Shown here one piece after another: positions 17,955-27,246 of a DNA stretch of 50,239 bases (the first letter of the stretch is position 1; each line of letters opens with the position of its first letter). The notes under the pieces are model-generated. The model saw only the letters and a program-made list of their open reading frames with translations, had not been told where the DNA came from and made no database searches. This stretch comes from JBHJOF01 sp050330055 (GTDB taxonomy: Bacteria; Pseudomonadota; Alphaproteobacteria; Kiloniellales; JAKSDN01). The DNA is taken from assembly GCA_050330055.1 (NCBI GenBank), contig JBHJOF010000052.1, positions 1 through 50,239 on the forward strand. Reading direction: 5' to 3'. A program made the translations under genes and the position numbers.

Positions 17955-18908
17955 ATGAGCGCGGTCGAACGGCAAACGGCTCTGGCCGGGACGGGCCTGG
18001 CGCTGGCGCATCCGCTGCGCCGGCGCGGGTTGCCGCGCCGGGCACTGCCCTATCTGCTTAGCCTGCCGGCGCTGCTGGTGACCATCGGCATCCTGATTCC
18101 CTTCGGCACCGCCGTCTACTACTCGCTGCAGCGCTACAACCTGGCCTTTCCCTTCACGCGCGGCTTCATCTGGTTCGATAACTACCAGGACTTCCTCAGC
18201 GACCCGGCGTTCTGGAACACGGTCCAGGTCTCGCTGCTCTACACCCTGCTGACAGTCGGCGCCGAGTTGCTGCTCGGCCTGGCCATCGCCCTGCTGCTGC
18301 GCGAACGCAGCCTGATGAACGACGTTCTCAGCGTGCTTCTGATCCTGCCGTTGATGACCGCGCCGGCGATCGCCGCGCTGATGTGGAAGCTGATGACCAA
18401 CCCGAACTTCGGGGTGCTCAGCTACCTGGTCGGCCTGGTCGGCCTGACCGATTTCCGCTGGGCCTCGGACCCGAGCACGGCGCTGTTCACCGTGGTGCTG
18501 GTCGACGTCTGGGTCTACACGCCTTTCATGATGATTCTGCTGCTGGCCGGCCTGCGCTCGCTGCCGCGCCAGCCCTTCGAGGCGGCCGAGCTGGACGGCG
18601 TGCCGGCGAGCTTCGTCTTTTTCCGCATCACCCTGCCGATGCTGACGCCCTACATCATCACCGCGAGCCTGTTCCGCATGCTGGATGCGATCCAGCAGTT
18701 CGACATCATCTACGCCATGACCCAGGGCGGCCCGGGCGACCGCCTGATGGTGTTCCAGGTGCAGGCTTATCTCGAGGCCTTCACCTTCACCAATATCGGG
18801 CGTTCGGCTGCCTTCCTGATGGTGCTCTGGGCCATCACCTTCGTGCTCTCCAACATCTTCATCAAGCAGTGGCTCAAGCTGCGCGAACGCACCCATGGGC
18901 AGGCGTGA
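17955..18908 (+). CDS. ABC sugar/alditol transporter permease (first)
   Basis: A 317-aa CUT1 permease (MalF-like) with six predicted membrane helices. The EAA loop that contacts the ATPases reads EAAELDGVPASFVFFRITLP, close to the consensus. I chose the ATG at 17955. The frame also has a TTG at 17907, but that lies near the hairpin and has no good ribosome site. The stop overlaps the GTG that precedes the second permease. Confidence 0.9.
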   Translation: MSAVERQTALAGTGLALAHPLRRRGLPRRALPYLLSLPALLVTIGILIPFGTAVYYSLQRYNLAFPFTRGFIWFDNYQDFLSDPAFWNTVQVSLLYTLLTVGAELLLGLAIALLLRERSLMNDVLSVLLILPLMTAPAIAALMWKLMTNPNFGVLSYLVGLVGLTDFRWASDPSTALFTVVLVDVWVYTPFMMILLLAGLRSLPRQPFEAAELDGVPASFVFFRITLPMLTPYIITASLFRMLDAIQQFDIIYAMTQGGPGDRLMVFQVQAYLEAFTFTNIGRSAAFLMVLWAITFVLSNIFIKQWLKLRERTHGQA

Positions 18909-18913
18909 CGGGC

Positions 18914-19771
18914 ATGCGGCGCAGTCCCACCCTGGTCAGGCTGTTGCGAAACGTCGCCCTGACGCTGATCTGCCTGTTCTTCCTGTTCCCGATTTTCTGG
19001 GTCGTTCTCATGTCGTTCCAGACCAACGAGGACATCCTGCGCGTGCCGCCCAGCCTGTTCTTCGGGCCGACCCTCGACAACTACCGGGCGCTGATCGCCG
19101 GCGAGCTGACAGGGGCGGGCTCGACCCTCGAGCTCGCCTACATGAAGAACCTCTGGAACAGCCTGGTGCTGTCGAGCTGCTCGGTGCTGCTGTCGTTGCT
19201 GCTCGGCGTGCCGGCCGCTTATGCCTTCGCGCGCTACAGGTTCCGGCTCGGCGAGAACATCGCCTTCACGCTGCTGTCGTTCCGCTTCGCGCCGCCGCTC
19301 CTGGTGCTGCTGCCGCTGCTGCTCTACTTCCAGGAGCTCGGGCTCTACGACACCTACTTCGGGCTGATCTGGGTCTATCAGCTCATCACCCTGCCGCTGA
19401 TCCTCTGGATCGTTCGCGGCTACTTCGAGGACGTGAGCCCCGACATCGAGCACGCCTACCGGATCGACGGCCATGGCTGGCTGCGCAGCTTCCTCAGGAT
19501 CGCCGTGCCGCTCGCCCGGCCGGGCATCGCCGCGGCGGCGCTGCTCGCCTTCATCTTCGCCTGGAACAACTTCGTCTTCGCCCTGATCCTCGGCTCCTCC
19601 GACATCCAGCCGGTCACCGTCGGAGCGCTCGCCTTCGTCACCGCCTCCGGTATCCAGTACGGCCAGATCGCCGCCGGCCTGGTGCTGTCGATCATCCCGA
19701 CCTTCCTGCTGGCGCTGGTCATGCAGCGCTATCTGGTGGAAGGCCTGTCGCTCGGCGCGGTCAAGGGCTAG
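18914..19771 (+). CDS. ABC sugar/alditol transporter permease (second)
   Basis: A 285-aa CUT1 permease (MalG-like) with six predicted helices. Its EAA-type loop is IEHAYRIDGHGWLRSFLRI, so the first two residues of the consensus EAA are replaced. ATG at 18914 is chosen; a GTG at 18905 overlaps the upstream stop (GTGA) and would add three residues. The frame is open far upstream, but that portion is a shadow of the first permease. It pairs with the preceding permease to form the membrane channel. Confidence 0.9.
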   Translation: MRRSPTLVRLLRNVALTLICLFFLFPIFWVVLMSFQTNEDILRVPPSLFFGPTLDNYRALIAGELTGAGSTLELAYMKNLWNSLVLSSCSVLLSLLLGVPAAYAFARYRFRLGENIAFTLLSFRFAPPLLVLLPLLLYFQELGLYDTYFGLIWVYQLITLPLILWIVRGYFEDVSPDIEHAYRIDGHGWLRSFLRIAVPLARPGIAAAALLAFIFAWNNFVFALILGSSDIQPVTVGALAFVTASGIQYGQIAAGLVLSIIPTFLLALVMQRYLVEGLSLGAVKG

Positions 19772-19775
19772 GGCC

Positions 19776-20885
19776 ATGAGCTACCTGGTGCTCGACCGCC
19801 TGACCAAGCGCTTCGGCCGCGAGACCCTGCTCGACGGCCTGTCGCTCGCCGTCGAGAAGGGCGAGACGGTGGCGATCTGCGGACCCTCTGGCTGCGGCAA
19901 GACTACCCTGCTGCGCCTCATCGTCGGCATCCACGATCCCGACCAGGGCGAGGTGCTGATCGACGGCAAGCCCGTGACCCACCTGGTGCCCGACGCGCGT
20001 GGCATCGGCATGGCCTTCCAGAACTTCGCGCTCTATCCGCACATGACGGCCTTCGAGAACATCGCCAGCCCCTTGCGCGCCCGCCACCTGGCGACAAGCG
20101 AGATAGAGGCGCGGGTGCACAAGGTGGCGCAGATCCTGAAGATCGACCACGTTCTGTCGCACCTGCCGCGCGAGCTGTCGAACGGCCAGAAGCAGCGCAC
20201 CGCGCTCTGTCGGGCGATCGTCGCCGATGCCTCGGTGCTGCTGCTCGACGACCCGCTGCGCAACGTCGACGCCAAGCTGCGCTACGAGATGCGCCACGAA
20301 CTGCCGCGCGTGCTGGCCGCCTTTCAGGCGACCGTGCTCTACGTCACCCAGGACTTCCGCGAGGCCATGGCGCTCGGCCAGCGCATCGGTGTGCTGCTGA
20401 ACGGCCGGTTCGTCCAGGTCGACCGGCCGGCCCAGGTCTATGCCGATCCGGAAAGCATCGAGGTCGCCCGCCTGTTCGGCGATCCCACCATCAATCTCTA
20501 CGACAGCCGGCTGGAGCAGGGCGCGGTTTCGCTGTTCGGCCATCGGGTGCCGCTCGCCAACGGCCATGGCGCGCTCAGCGGGCGCGACTGCGTGGTCGGC
20601 ATCCGGCCGGAGCACGTAAGGCTCAGCCATGAGGGCGGCAATGCCGCCATCCCGGTCACCTTGGAGGCGGTCACGCCGCTCAACCAGAACACCGTGCTGC
20701 TGCTGCATCCGACCGGCGGCGGCGAGCTCCTGGCCAGCGCGCCGATGCAGCGCGCCGACCGCCTGGCGGCCGGCCCGCGCCAGGTCTTCGCGGCGATCGA
20801 TCCGGGCGACCTCCTGCTCTTCGACCGGGCGAGCGGCGCCCGCATCCGCGTAGCAGGTGACGCAGAGGGCGGTCATCATGGCTGA
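19776..20885 (+). CDS. ABC importer ATPase 1 (degenerate catalytic site)
   Basis: A 369-aa CUT1-type ATPase with a C-terminal TOBE/OB regulatory domain. Walker A is GPSGCGKTT (36-44) and the Q-loop Gln is Q82. The signature is LSNGQ (134-138), near-normal. Walker B ends in LLLDDP, so the catalytic Glu is replaced by Asp (D159). The H-loop His is replaced by Gln (Q192 in YVTQD). The second ATPase has the opposite defects, so the two probably form an asymmetric heterodimer. It resembles GlpS of the rhizobial glycerol transporter. It starts 4 bp after the second permease. Confidence 0.88.
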   Translation: MSYLVLDRLTKRFGRETLLDGLSLAVEKGETVAICGPSGCGKTTLLRLIVGIHDPDQGEVLIDGKPVTHLVPDARGIGMAFQNFALYPHMTAFENIASPLRARHLATSEIEARVHKVAQILKIDHVLSHLPRELSNGQKQRTALCRAIVADASVLLLDDPLRNVDAKLRYEMRHELPRVLAAFQATVLYVTQDFREAMALGQRIGVLLNGRFVQVDRPAQVYADPESIEVARLFGDPTINLYDSRLEQGAVSLFGHRVPLANGHGALSGRDCVVGIRPEHVRLSHEGGNAAIPVTLEAVTPLNQNTVLLLHPTGGGELLASAPMQRADRLAAGPRQVFAAIDPGDLLLFDRASGARIRVAGDAEGGHHG

Positions 20886-22020
20886 GCTGTCGCTCGAGCA
20901 GGTGAGCAAGGTCTACAGGCCGCGCGGCCGGCCGCAGGTGCGCGCGGTCAGCAGCCTGACCATGCAGGTGCGCCACGGCGAGATCGTCGCCTTGCTCGGC
21001 TCCTCCGGCTGCGGCAAGACCTCGACCCTGCGCATGGTGGCCGGCTTCGAGTCGGTGACGGAGGGAACCGTTCGGCTCGGCGCGCGCGCGCTCAACGACC
21101 TGCGGCCGGCGCAGCGCAACGTGGCCATGGCCTTCGAAGGCTATTCGCTCTATCCGCCGCTCAGGCTGCGCGACAACATCGCCTTCGCGCTGCTGCGCGA
21201 CCGCATACCGCGGGCAACCGTCGAGGCCAGGGTGGCGGAGATCGCTGCGCTGCTGGAGCTGGAGCCGGCCCTGCAACGCTACCCCGGCACCATCTCCGCC
21301 GGGCTGCAGCAGCGCGCCTCGCTGGCCCGGGCGCTGATCCGCAGCGCCGACCTCTATCTGCTCGACGAGCCCATGTCGCAGCTCGAGCCGCAGATGCGCG
21401 CCATACTGCGCGCCCGCATCAAGGAGTGGCTGAAGGACCGCGCCATGACCGCGGTCATCGTGACCCACGACCAGACAGACGCCATGGCCCTGGCCGATCG
21501 CATCGCGGTCATGGAGGCGAGCGAGCTGATGCAGTACGGCACGCCGGCCGAGCTGCGCGAGCGGCCGGCCAACCTCTTCGTCGCCGGATTCATCGGCGAG
21601 CCGCCCATGAACCTCATGCCGGCTGCGGCCGCCGGCAGCGACGGCGGCTTGCGGATCGCGGCCGGCGAAGGCGCCCTCACCCTGCAGTTGCCGCAAGCGG
21701 CGGTTCAGGCGGCGAACGGTCTGGGCAGCAACGGCACAGGCGCGGGCAGCGGTATCAGCCTCGGCATCAACCCGCGCCACATCCGGATCGGCTCGGGCGC
21801 GCTGGCCGGTAAAGTCATCGCCAACCAATGGCTCGGCGACCAGACCCACGTAGCGTTGGAGGTCGGCGGCATGCCGATCATTGCCGTGGCCGAGGGGCAG
21901 GTGCCGGCCCGGCCGGGCGAGACCGTGCCCTTCGAGATCGCGCCGCAGGGCATCCACCTCTTCGAGGCCGAGCGGGGCCGCGCCCTGTTTCATGGCTCGA
22001 GCCTGGGGGAAGGGCCATGA
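20878..22020 (+). CDS. ABC importer ATPase 2 (degenerate signature motif)
   Basis: A 380-aa CUT1-type ATPase with a C-terminal TOBE domain. Walker A is GSSGCGKTS (41-49). Walker B (LLDEP, E164) and H-loop (H197 in VTHD) are intact. The Q-loop Gln is Glu (E87 in AFEGYSLYP) and the signature reads ISAGLQQR (139-146) in place of LSGGQQQR. It complements ATPase 1, leaving one competent and one degenerate ATP site per dimer. The ATG at 20878 overlaps the end of ATPase 1 by 8 bp; a GTG at 20857 would add seven residues. It is GlpT-like in architecture. Confidence 0.88.
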   Translation: MAELSLEQVSKVYRPRGRPQVRAVSSLTMQVRHGEIVALLGSSGCGKTSTLRMVAGFESVTEGTVRLGARALNDLRPAQRNVAMAFEGYSLYPPLRLRDNIAFALLRDRIPRATVEARVAEIAALLELEPALQRYPGTISAGLQQRASLARALIRSADLYLLDEPMSQLEPQMRAILRARIKEWLKDRAMTAVIVTHDQTDAMALADRIAVMEASELMQYGTPAELRERPANLFVAGFIGEPPMNLMPAAAAGSDGGLRIAAGEGALTLQLPQAAVQAANGLGSNGTGAGSGISLGINPRHIRIGSGALAGKVIANQWLGDQTHVALEVGGMPIIAVAEGQVPARPGETVPFEIAPQGIHLFEAERGRALFHGSSLGEGP

Positions 22021-23594
22021 GCCGCGACCTCATCGTCGGGCTGGATTCCGGCACCTCGGTTTCCAAGGCCGTGGCCTTCGACCTCGACGGCCGGCAACTC
22101 GCCGAGAGCGGCGAACCCAATCTCTACCGGCGCGACGCAAGCGGCACGGCCGTCGAGCAGGACATGGCCGAGACCTGGCAACGCGCCGCCCGCGTGCTCC
22201 GCGCGCTGGGCGACAAGATCGAGAACCTGAACGGCCGCATCGCCGCCCTGGCGGTTACGGGGCAGGGTGATGGCACCTGGCTGATCGATGCTGCGGGGGA
22301 GCCGGTGGCGCCGGCCTGGCTCTGGCTCGACAGCCGCGCGGCGCCGATCGTCGAGGAGTTCGCGGCCAACGGCGTGCGCGCGGCGGTCTTCCGCTTCACC
22401 GGCTGCGGCATGAACGCATCCAACCAGAGCGGCCACCTGGTCTGGCTGAAACGCGAAAGGCCCGAGATCCTGGAGCGGGCGGCGACGGCCCTGCATTGCA
22501 AGGACTGGCTCTACTACAAGCTGACCGGGACCAGAGCCACCGACATGAGCGAAGGCGTCTTCACCTTCGGCGACTTTCGCCGTCGGACCTATGCGGAAGA
22601 GGTGACCGACGCGCTCGGCCTCGCCGCGGAACGCCGCCTGCTGCCCGAGCTGGTGGACGGAACCCTGCGTCACGATTCCCTGACCGATGAGGCTTCCGCG
22701 GCGACCGGCCTGGTCGCCGGCACGCCGGTGGTGCTGGGCTACGTCGACGTGGTCTGCTCGGCGCTCGGCGGCGGGCTTTACACGCCGGACGGCGCAGCCG
22801 CGCTCACCATCGTCGGCAGCACCGGCATGCACATGACCCTGGCGCCGACCAGCGCCGTCGAGCTGGCGGCAGAGCCGAGCGGCTACACCATGGCCTTTCC
22901 CGTGCCTGGCATGACCAGCCGGATGCAGTCGAACATGGCCGGCACCCTCAACATCGACTGGATCGTCGGGCTCGCCTGTCAGGCAGTCGAGCGAGCCGGC
23001 CACCAGCCCTCGCGCCAGGCCATGCTGGCGGCGCTCGACGGCGCCGTGCTCGAGGCGGCTCCCGGCGCCGCGCTCTACCACCCCTACATCGACCGGGCCG
23101 GCGAGCGCGGGCCCTTCTTCGACGCCCGGGCGCGGGCCCAGTTCTTCGGCCTCAGCAACGCGGCCGGCCTGGGCGAGCTGGTGCGCGCGGTCTACGAGGG
23201 GCTCGGCTTTGCCGCGCGGGACTGCTACGGCGCCATGGGTTGCCGGCCGCGCGAGATCCGCGTGACCGGTGGCGCGGCGCGCAGCACCGCCCTGAAGCGC
23301 ATCCTGGCCAGCGTGATGCAGCACCCGGTGCGCGAATCCAATCGCGGCGAAGCGGGCGCAGCCGGCGCCGCCATGATCGCGGGCGTGGCGATCGGCGCCT
23401 TCGCCGACATGGACGAGGCCTGCCGCCGCTGGGTCGAGCCAACCCTGAGCGAGACCATCGCCCCCGACCCGGACCTGAAGCCGCTCTACGACGGCCTGTT
23501 CGATCTCTATCTCGAGCTGCGCCGCGCGGCGCCGCCGCACTGGGCACGCCTGGCGGAGACCAGGGCGAACGGCATGAGGATGGGCCAGGCATGA
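22017..23594 (+). CDS. FGGY-family carbohydrate kinase, EryA (erythritol kinase)-like
   Basis: A 525-aa ATP-dependent kinase of the FGGY family. The N-terminal phosphate loop reads DSGTS (10-14). Family blocks include TGQGDGTWLID, HCKDWLYYKLTG, SEGVFTFGDF and the C-terminal nucleotide-binding GGAARSTALKR. These strings resemble erythritol kinases (EryA) of Brucella and rhizobia more than xylulokinase or glycerol kinase, as far as I can recall. It would phosphorylate an imported alditol. It overlaps the ATPase 2 stop (ATGA) and shares an overlap with the next gene, so translation is coupled. Tetritol is the best guess; pentitol or glycerol are alternatives. Confidence 0.82.
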   Translation: MSRDLIVGLDSGTSVSKAVAFDLDGRQLAESGEPNLYRRDASGTAVEQDMAETWQRAARVLRALGDKIENLNGRIAALAVTGQGDGTWLIDAAGEPVAPAWLWLDSRAAPIVEEFAANGVRAAVFRFTGCGMNASNQSGHLVWLKRERPEILERAATALHCKDWLYYKLTGTRATDMSEGVFTFGDFRRRTYAEEVTDALGLAAERRLLPELVDGTLRHDSLTDEASAATGLVAGTPVVLGYVDVVCSALGGGLYTPDGAAALTIVGSTGMHMTLAPTSAVELAAEPSGYTMAFPVPGMTSRMQSNMAGTLNIDWIVGLACQAVERAGHQPSRQAMLAALDGAVLEAAPGAALYHPYIDRAGERGPFFDARARAQFFGLSNAAGLGELVRAVYEGLGFAARDCYGAMGCRPREIRVTGGAARSTALKRILASVMQHPVRESNRGEAGAAGAAMIAGVAIGAFADMDEACRRWVEPTLSETIAPDPDLKPLYDGLFDLYLELRRAAPPHWARLAETRANGMRMGQA

Positions 23595-24634
23595 GCGCAC
23601 TGGAAACTGCCATCGTCGGCGACCGCTTCATGCGTCCTGACTTCTTCGTCCGAGCGTTGCAGGCGGTCGATGGATTGGACTTCTCGGCACGCGTGCTGGA
23701 ACAACCCTGGCCCGACGAGCCGATGCACCACGGCTATGCCGATCCGGCGCTGGACGGCCTCAAGGAGTTCCTGGGCGATCCCGATGAGATCGCCGCCTTC
23801 ATCGGCGACGCGCGGGTCTTCGTCACCCATCTGGCACCCATCTCCCGCGCCATGCTGGAACGTCTGCCGAAGCTGGAGCTGATCGCGGTCTCGCGCGGCG
23901 GGCCGGTCAATATCGACCGGGCGGCGGTACGCGAGCGCGGCATCAAGCTGGTCAATGCGCCCGGCCGCAACGCGGATGCCGTGGCCGAGTTCACCATCGG
24001 CGCGATCCTTGCCGAGACCCGCCTGATCCGGGCCGGCCACGAGGCGCTGCGCCGCGGCGAGTGGCGCGGCGACCTCTACCGCGCCGACCGCACCGGCCGC
24101 GAGCTCTGCGAGATGACCGTGGGGGTGATTGGCTACGGCTACATCGGCACGCGGGTGGTGCGGCTGCTCAAGGCCTTCGGCTGCCGCATCCTGGTCTGCG
24201 ATCCCTACGTGCAGCTCAGCAAGGCCGACCGCGACGACGGCGTGGTGCAGTGCGACCTGGACCATCTGCTGGAGGCCGGCGACGTGGTCACGCTGCATGC
24301 CCGGGTGACGCCGGAGACCACCGGCTTCCTCGGCGCTGCACAGTTCGCGCGCATGAAGCAGGGTGCGCTCTTCGTCAACACGGCGCGCGGCCCCATGGTC
24401 GACTACGACGCCCTGACCGAGGCGCTGGCCTCGGGCCATCTCGGCGCCGCCATGCTGGAGACCTTCGCCGTCGAGCCGGTACCGCCCGACTGGCCGTTGC
24501 TCAGGCTGGAGAACGTCACGCTGACGCCGCACATCGCCGGTGCCTCGCTGCGCACCGTAACGGTCGCCGCCGAGATGATCGCCGAGGAGGTGCGCCGGCA
24601 CGTCGTCGGCGAGCCGCCTCTGAACCCGGTCTGA
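23591..24634 (+). CDS. D-isomer 2-hydroxyacid dehydrogenase family protein
   Basis: A 347-aa NAD(P)-dependent oxidoreductase of the phosphoglycerate/glyoxylate dehydrogenase family. The Rossmann motif is GYGYIG (181-186). Downstream family features are VNTARGPMVDYDAL and the catalytic-His motif LTPHIAGAS. The N-terminal 90 residues are longer than in simple PGDH, and no ACT domain follows. The ATG at 23591 overlaps the kinase stop by 4 bp (ATGA); open frame upstream is a shadow of the kinase. In this operon it may reduce or oxidise a 2-hydroxy/2-keto acid arising from the imported polyol. The exact substrate is unknown. Confidence 0.85.
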   Translation: MSALETAIVGDRFMRPDFFVRALQAVDGLDFSARVLEQPWPDEPMHHGYADPALDGLKEFLGDPDEIAAFIGDARVFVTHLAPISRAMLERLPKLELIAVSRGGPVNIDRAAVRERGIKLVNAPGRNADAVAEFTIGAILAETRLIRAGHEALRRGEWRGDLYRADRTGRELCEMTVGVIGYGYIGTRVVRLLKAFGCRILVCDPYVQLSKADRDDGVVQCDLDHLLEAGDVVTLHARVTPETTGFLGAAQFARMKQGALFVNTARGPMVDYDALTEALASGHLGAAMLETFAVEPVPPDWPLLRLENVTLTPHIAGASLRTVTVAAEMIAEEVRRHVVGEPPLNPV

Positions 24635-24635
24635 C

Positions 24636-26162
24636 ATGGCCCGCGAGCCTGCGCTCTACGATCTTGCGGTGATCGGCGGCGGCATCAACGGCGCCGGCAT
24701 AGCCCGCGACGCCGCCGGGCGCGGCCTCAGCGTGTTGCTGTGCGAGAAAGGCGATCTGGCCGAGGGCACCTCGTCGCGCAGCGGCAAGCTGATCCACGGC
24801 GGCCTGCGCTACCTCGAGTACTACGAATTCCGGCTGGTCCGCGAGGCGCTGATCGAGCGCGAGGTGCTGCTTGGCATGGCGCCGCACATCATCTGGCCGC
24901 TGCGCTTCGTGCTGCCGCACAGCACCGAACAGCGTCCGGCCTGGCTGATCCGCCTCGGCCTGCTGCTGTACGATCATCTGGGCGGGCGCAAGCGCCTGCC
25001 GGGTACCCGCACGGTCGACCTGCGGCACGATCCCGTCGGGCGGCCGCTGCGCGACGACTTCCGGCGCGCCTTCGAGTACTCCGACTGCTGGGTCGACGAC
25101 GCGCGCCTGGTGGTGCTGAACGCGCTCGACGCGGCCGAGCGCGGCGCCAGCATCCTGCCTCGCACGGCTTGCATCGCCGCCCGGCGCGAGGATGGCGTCT
25201 GGCGGCTCGAGCTGCGCGATGGCGTCAGTGGCGAGACGCGCACGATGCGGGCCCGCGCGCTGGTCAACGCGGCCGGTCCCTGGGTCGAGCAGGTGATCGC
25301 CCATGTGGCCGGCGCCGACAGCAGCCGGCGGGTGCGCCTGGTCAAGGGCAGCCACATCGTGACCCGCAAATTTTGGGAGGGGCCGCAGGCCTATCTGCTG
25401 CAGAACGGCGACGGCCGGGTGATCTTCGTGAACCCCTATCTCAAGGACCTGGCGCTGATCGGCACCACCGACGTGCCTTACGACGGCCGGCCGGAAGACG
25501 TGGCGGCCGACGAGGCCGAGGTCGACTACCTGCTGGCCGTGGTGCGGCGCTACTTCCGCCAGGCGCCGGGCCCGCGCGACGTGATGGAGCGTTTCTCCGG
25601 CGTGCGCCCGCTCTACGACGACGCGGCCGAGAACCCCTCCGCCGTCACCCGCGACTACGTGCTCGAGCTGCAGCCGGCCGTGCCGGACGACACGCAGGCG
25701 CCGATGCTGTCGGTCTTCGGCGGCAAGATCACCACTTACCGCAAGCTGGCCGAGCAGGCGCTGGAGAGCCTGCGGCCCTTTCTGCCGCGGCTCGGCCCGG
25801 CCTGGAGCGGCGGCGCGCCTTTGCCGGGCGGCGACATCCCCGACGGCGACTTCGAGGCCTATCGTCTCGCGTTGGCGCGGCGCTGGGACTGGATGCCGGC
25901 TGCCCTGGTCGCCCACTATGCGCGGCTCTATGGCACCCGGGCCGAGGCGCTGGTCGGCGCTGCGCAACAGATGAGCGACCTAGGCCGCCACGCCGGCGGG
26001 CTGCTCTACGAGGCCGAGGTCGACTACCTGGTACGACGCGAATGGGCGCGCCGGCCGGACGACATTCTGCAGCGTCGCACCAAGCATGGCCTCATGCTCG
26101 GCGCCCCGGAGCGGGCGCGCCTGGCCGAGTGGATGCGCCCGGAGCGCCAGCGCGCGAGCTGA
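24636..26162 (+). CDS. GlpD/EryB-like FAD-dependent alditol-phosphate dehydrogenase
   Basis: A 508-aa flavoprotein of the aerobic glycerol-3-phosphate dehydrogenase family. The N-terminus has the FAD fold (GGGING at 14-19) followed by GTSSRSGKLIHGGLRYLEYYEF, the hallmark block of GlpD. Later motifs are LVNAAGPW, GTTDVPYDG and SVFGGKITTYRKLAE. It would oxidise a polyol phosphate at the membrane and pass electrons to quinone. With an EryA-like kinase and a SorC regulator upstream, an EryB-type role (erythritol phosphate dehydrogenase) is likely, but plain glycerol-3-phosphate cannot be excluded. It starts 1 bp after the previous stop and is the last gene of the operon. Confidence 0.88.
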   Translation: MAREPALYDLAVIGGGINGAGIARDAAGRGLSVLLCEKGDLAEGTSSRSGKLIHGGLRYLEYYEFRLVREALIEREVLLGMAPHIIWPLRFVLPHSTEQRPAWLIRLGLLLYDHLGGRKRLPGTRTVDLRHDPVGRPLRDDFRRAFEYSDCWVDDARLVVLNALDAAERGASILPRTACIAARREDGVWRLELRDGVSGETRTMRARALVNAAGPWVEQVIAHVAGADSSRRVRLVKGSHIVTRKFWEGPQAYLLQNGDGRVIFVNPYLKDLALIGTTDVPYDGRPEDVAADEAEVDYLLAVVRRYFRQAPGPRDVMERFSGVRPLYDDAAENPSAVTRDYVLELQPAVPDDTQAPMLSVFGGKITTYRKLAEQALESLRPFLPRLGPAWSGGAPLPGGDIPDGDFEAYRLALARRWDWMPAALVAHYARLYGTRAEALVGAAQQMSDLGRHAGGLLYEAEVDYLVRREWARRPDDILQRRTKHGLMLGAPERARLAEWMRPERQRAS

Positions 26163-26227
26163 GTACTGGGCCGCTCGAGCCGGCGTCGCGCCCGTCGTCG
26201 CGCTGGTCGCCATGGTCGCCGACCTTA

Positions 26228-27211
26228 TCATCCGCGGCGGGTGCGCGCGCCAGAGCCTCGCCAGTCCGGAGAGCCGCTGAGCGCCCGAGCGGCGGTCGGA
26301 CTTTGCCTACCCTCTGTCAGCGAAGGCTGCTGACCCTCGATCGTGGCGCGCTCCTCCTGGAGCAGCTGGATAAGGGCGTCCATCACGGCGCGCCCCCGCG
26401 GCAGGCCGCGCAGGTCACGATGGACCAGCAGCCACTGGTCGGCGGTGACCTCCTCCAGCACGGGACCGAGGCGGCGCAGCGCCCGGTCGCTGTCGCCCAG
26501 GTAGCAGGGCAGCACGGTGATGCCGGCGCCGGCCCGGACCGCCTCCTGCAGCACCAGCCAGTCGTTCACCCGCACCCGGGCGCGCGCGCCCTCCAGGCGG
26601 TCGCGCAGCCAGCTCTGGCCGGGCATGTAGCTGTGGTCGTCATCGAAACCCAGCCAGGGCGCGGGGTAGTCCCGATCCGGGACGACGCTGCTGGGCGGCA
26701 GCTTGGCGTTGCCGTAGACCGCGTAAGCGACACGGCCGAGCCGTCGGGTGACGATGCTGGCGAGGTCCGGCACCTGCTCGCGGATCAAGAGGTCGGCCTC
26801 GCGGCGCGACAGGTTGGCCAGCATGTGGCTCGCCACCAGCTCGAGCTCGATGCACTGCATGTTGCGCCGCAGCCGCGGCAGGTGGCGCGCGATGAAAGCG
26901 GTCATGGCCTCGCCGGCCGAGAGCCGCACGGTGCCATGCGCCGTGTCGCTGAGGCCGGCGCTGCGCCGCTGGATCGACTCCGCCGCCTGCTCCATCGCCT
27001 GGGCATCGGCCAATAGCTCCTCGCCGGCGGCGGTCAGCACGAAGCGGTCGGGCAGGCGATCGAACAGCCGGGCCCCGAAAGCCTGCTCCAGCGCCTTGAT
27101 GCGCCGCGCGATGGTCGGGTGGCTGACCCCGAGCTGCCGGGCGGCCGCCGTCAGGTTGCCCTCACGCGCCAGCGTCAGGAACACGCGCAGGTCGTCCCAG
27201 TGCCAGGTCAT
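26228..27211 (-). CDS. LysR-family transcriptional regulator
   Basis: A 327-aa LysR-type regulator with an N-terminal winged helix (about 3-62: DLRVFLTLAREGNLTAAARQ, VSHPTIARRIKALE) and a periplasmic-binding-like effector domain. The last 35 residues are rich in Ser/Thr/Arg and look like an unstructured extension. It converges on the alditol operon and is transcribed divergently from the ABC exporter, so the exporter is its probable target. A perfect palindrome (27247-27264) lies 36 bp upstream of its start. Confidence 0.88.
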   Translation of the reverse strand: MTWHWDDLRVFLTLAREGNLTAAARQLGVSHPTIARRIKALEQAFGARLFDRLPDRFVLTAAGEELLADAQAMEQAAESIQRRSAGLSDTAHGTVRLSAGEAMTAFIARHLPRLRRNMQCIELELVASHMLANLSRREADLLIREQVPDLASIVTRRLGRVAYAVYGNAKLPPSSVVPDRDYPAPWLGFDDDHSYMPGQSWLRDRLEGARARVRVNDWLVLQEAVRAGAGITVLPCYLGDSDRALRRLGPVLEEVTADQWLLVHRDLRGLPRGRAVMDALIQLLQEERATIEGQQPSLTEGRQSPTAARALSGSPDWRGSGARTRRG

Positions 27212-27246
27212 GGTGCCGTTTCCTCGATCGTGCCCGCGCCGGGGCT

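Noticed and set aside
21990..23600. 536-codon open frame antisense to the FGGY kinase
   Set aside because: Low-complexity composition (A, G, R, H, D) and no motif; the opposite strand encodes an intact kinase.
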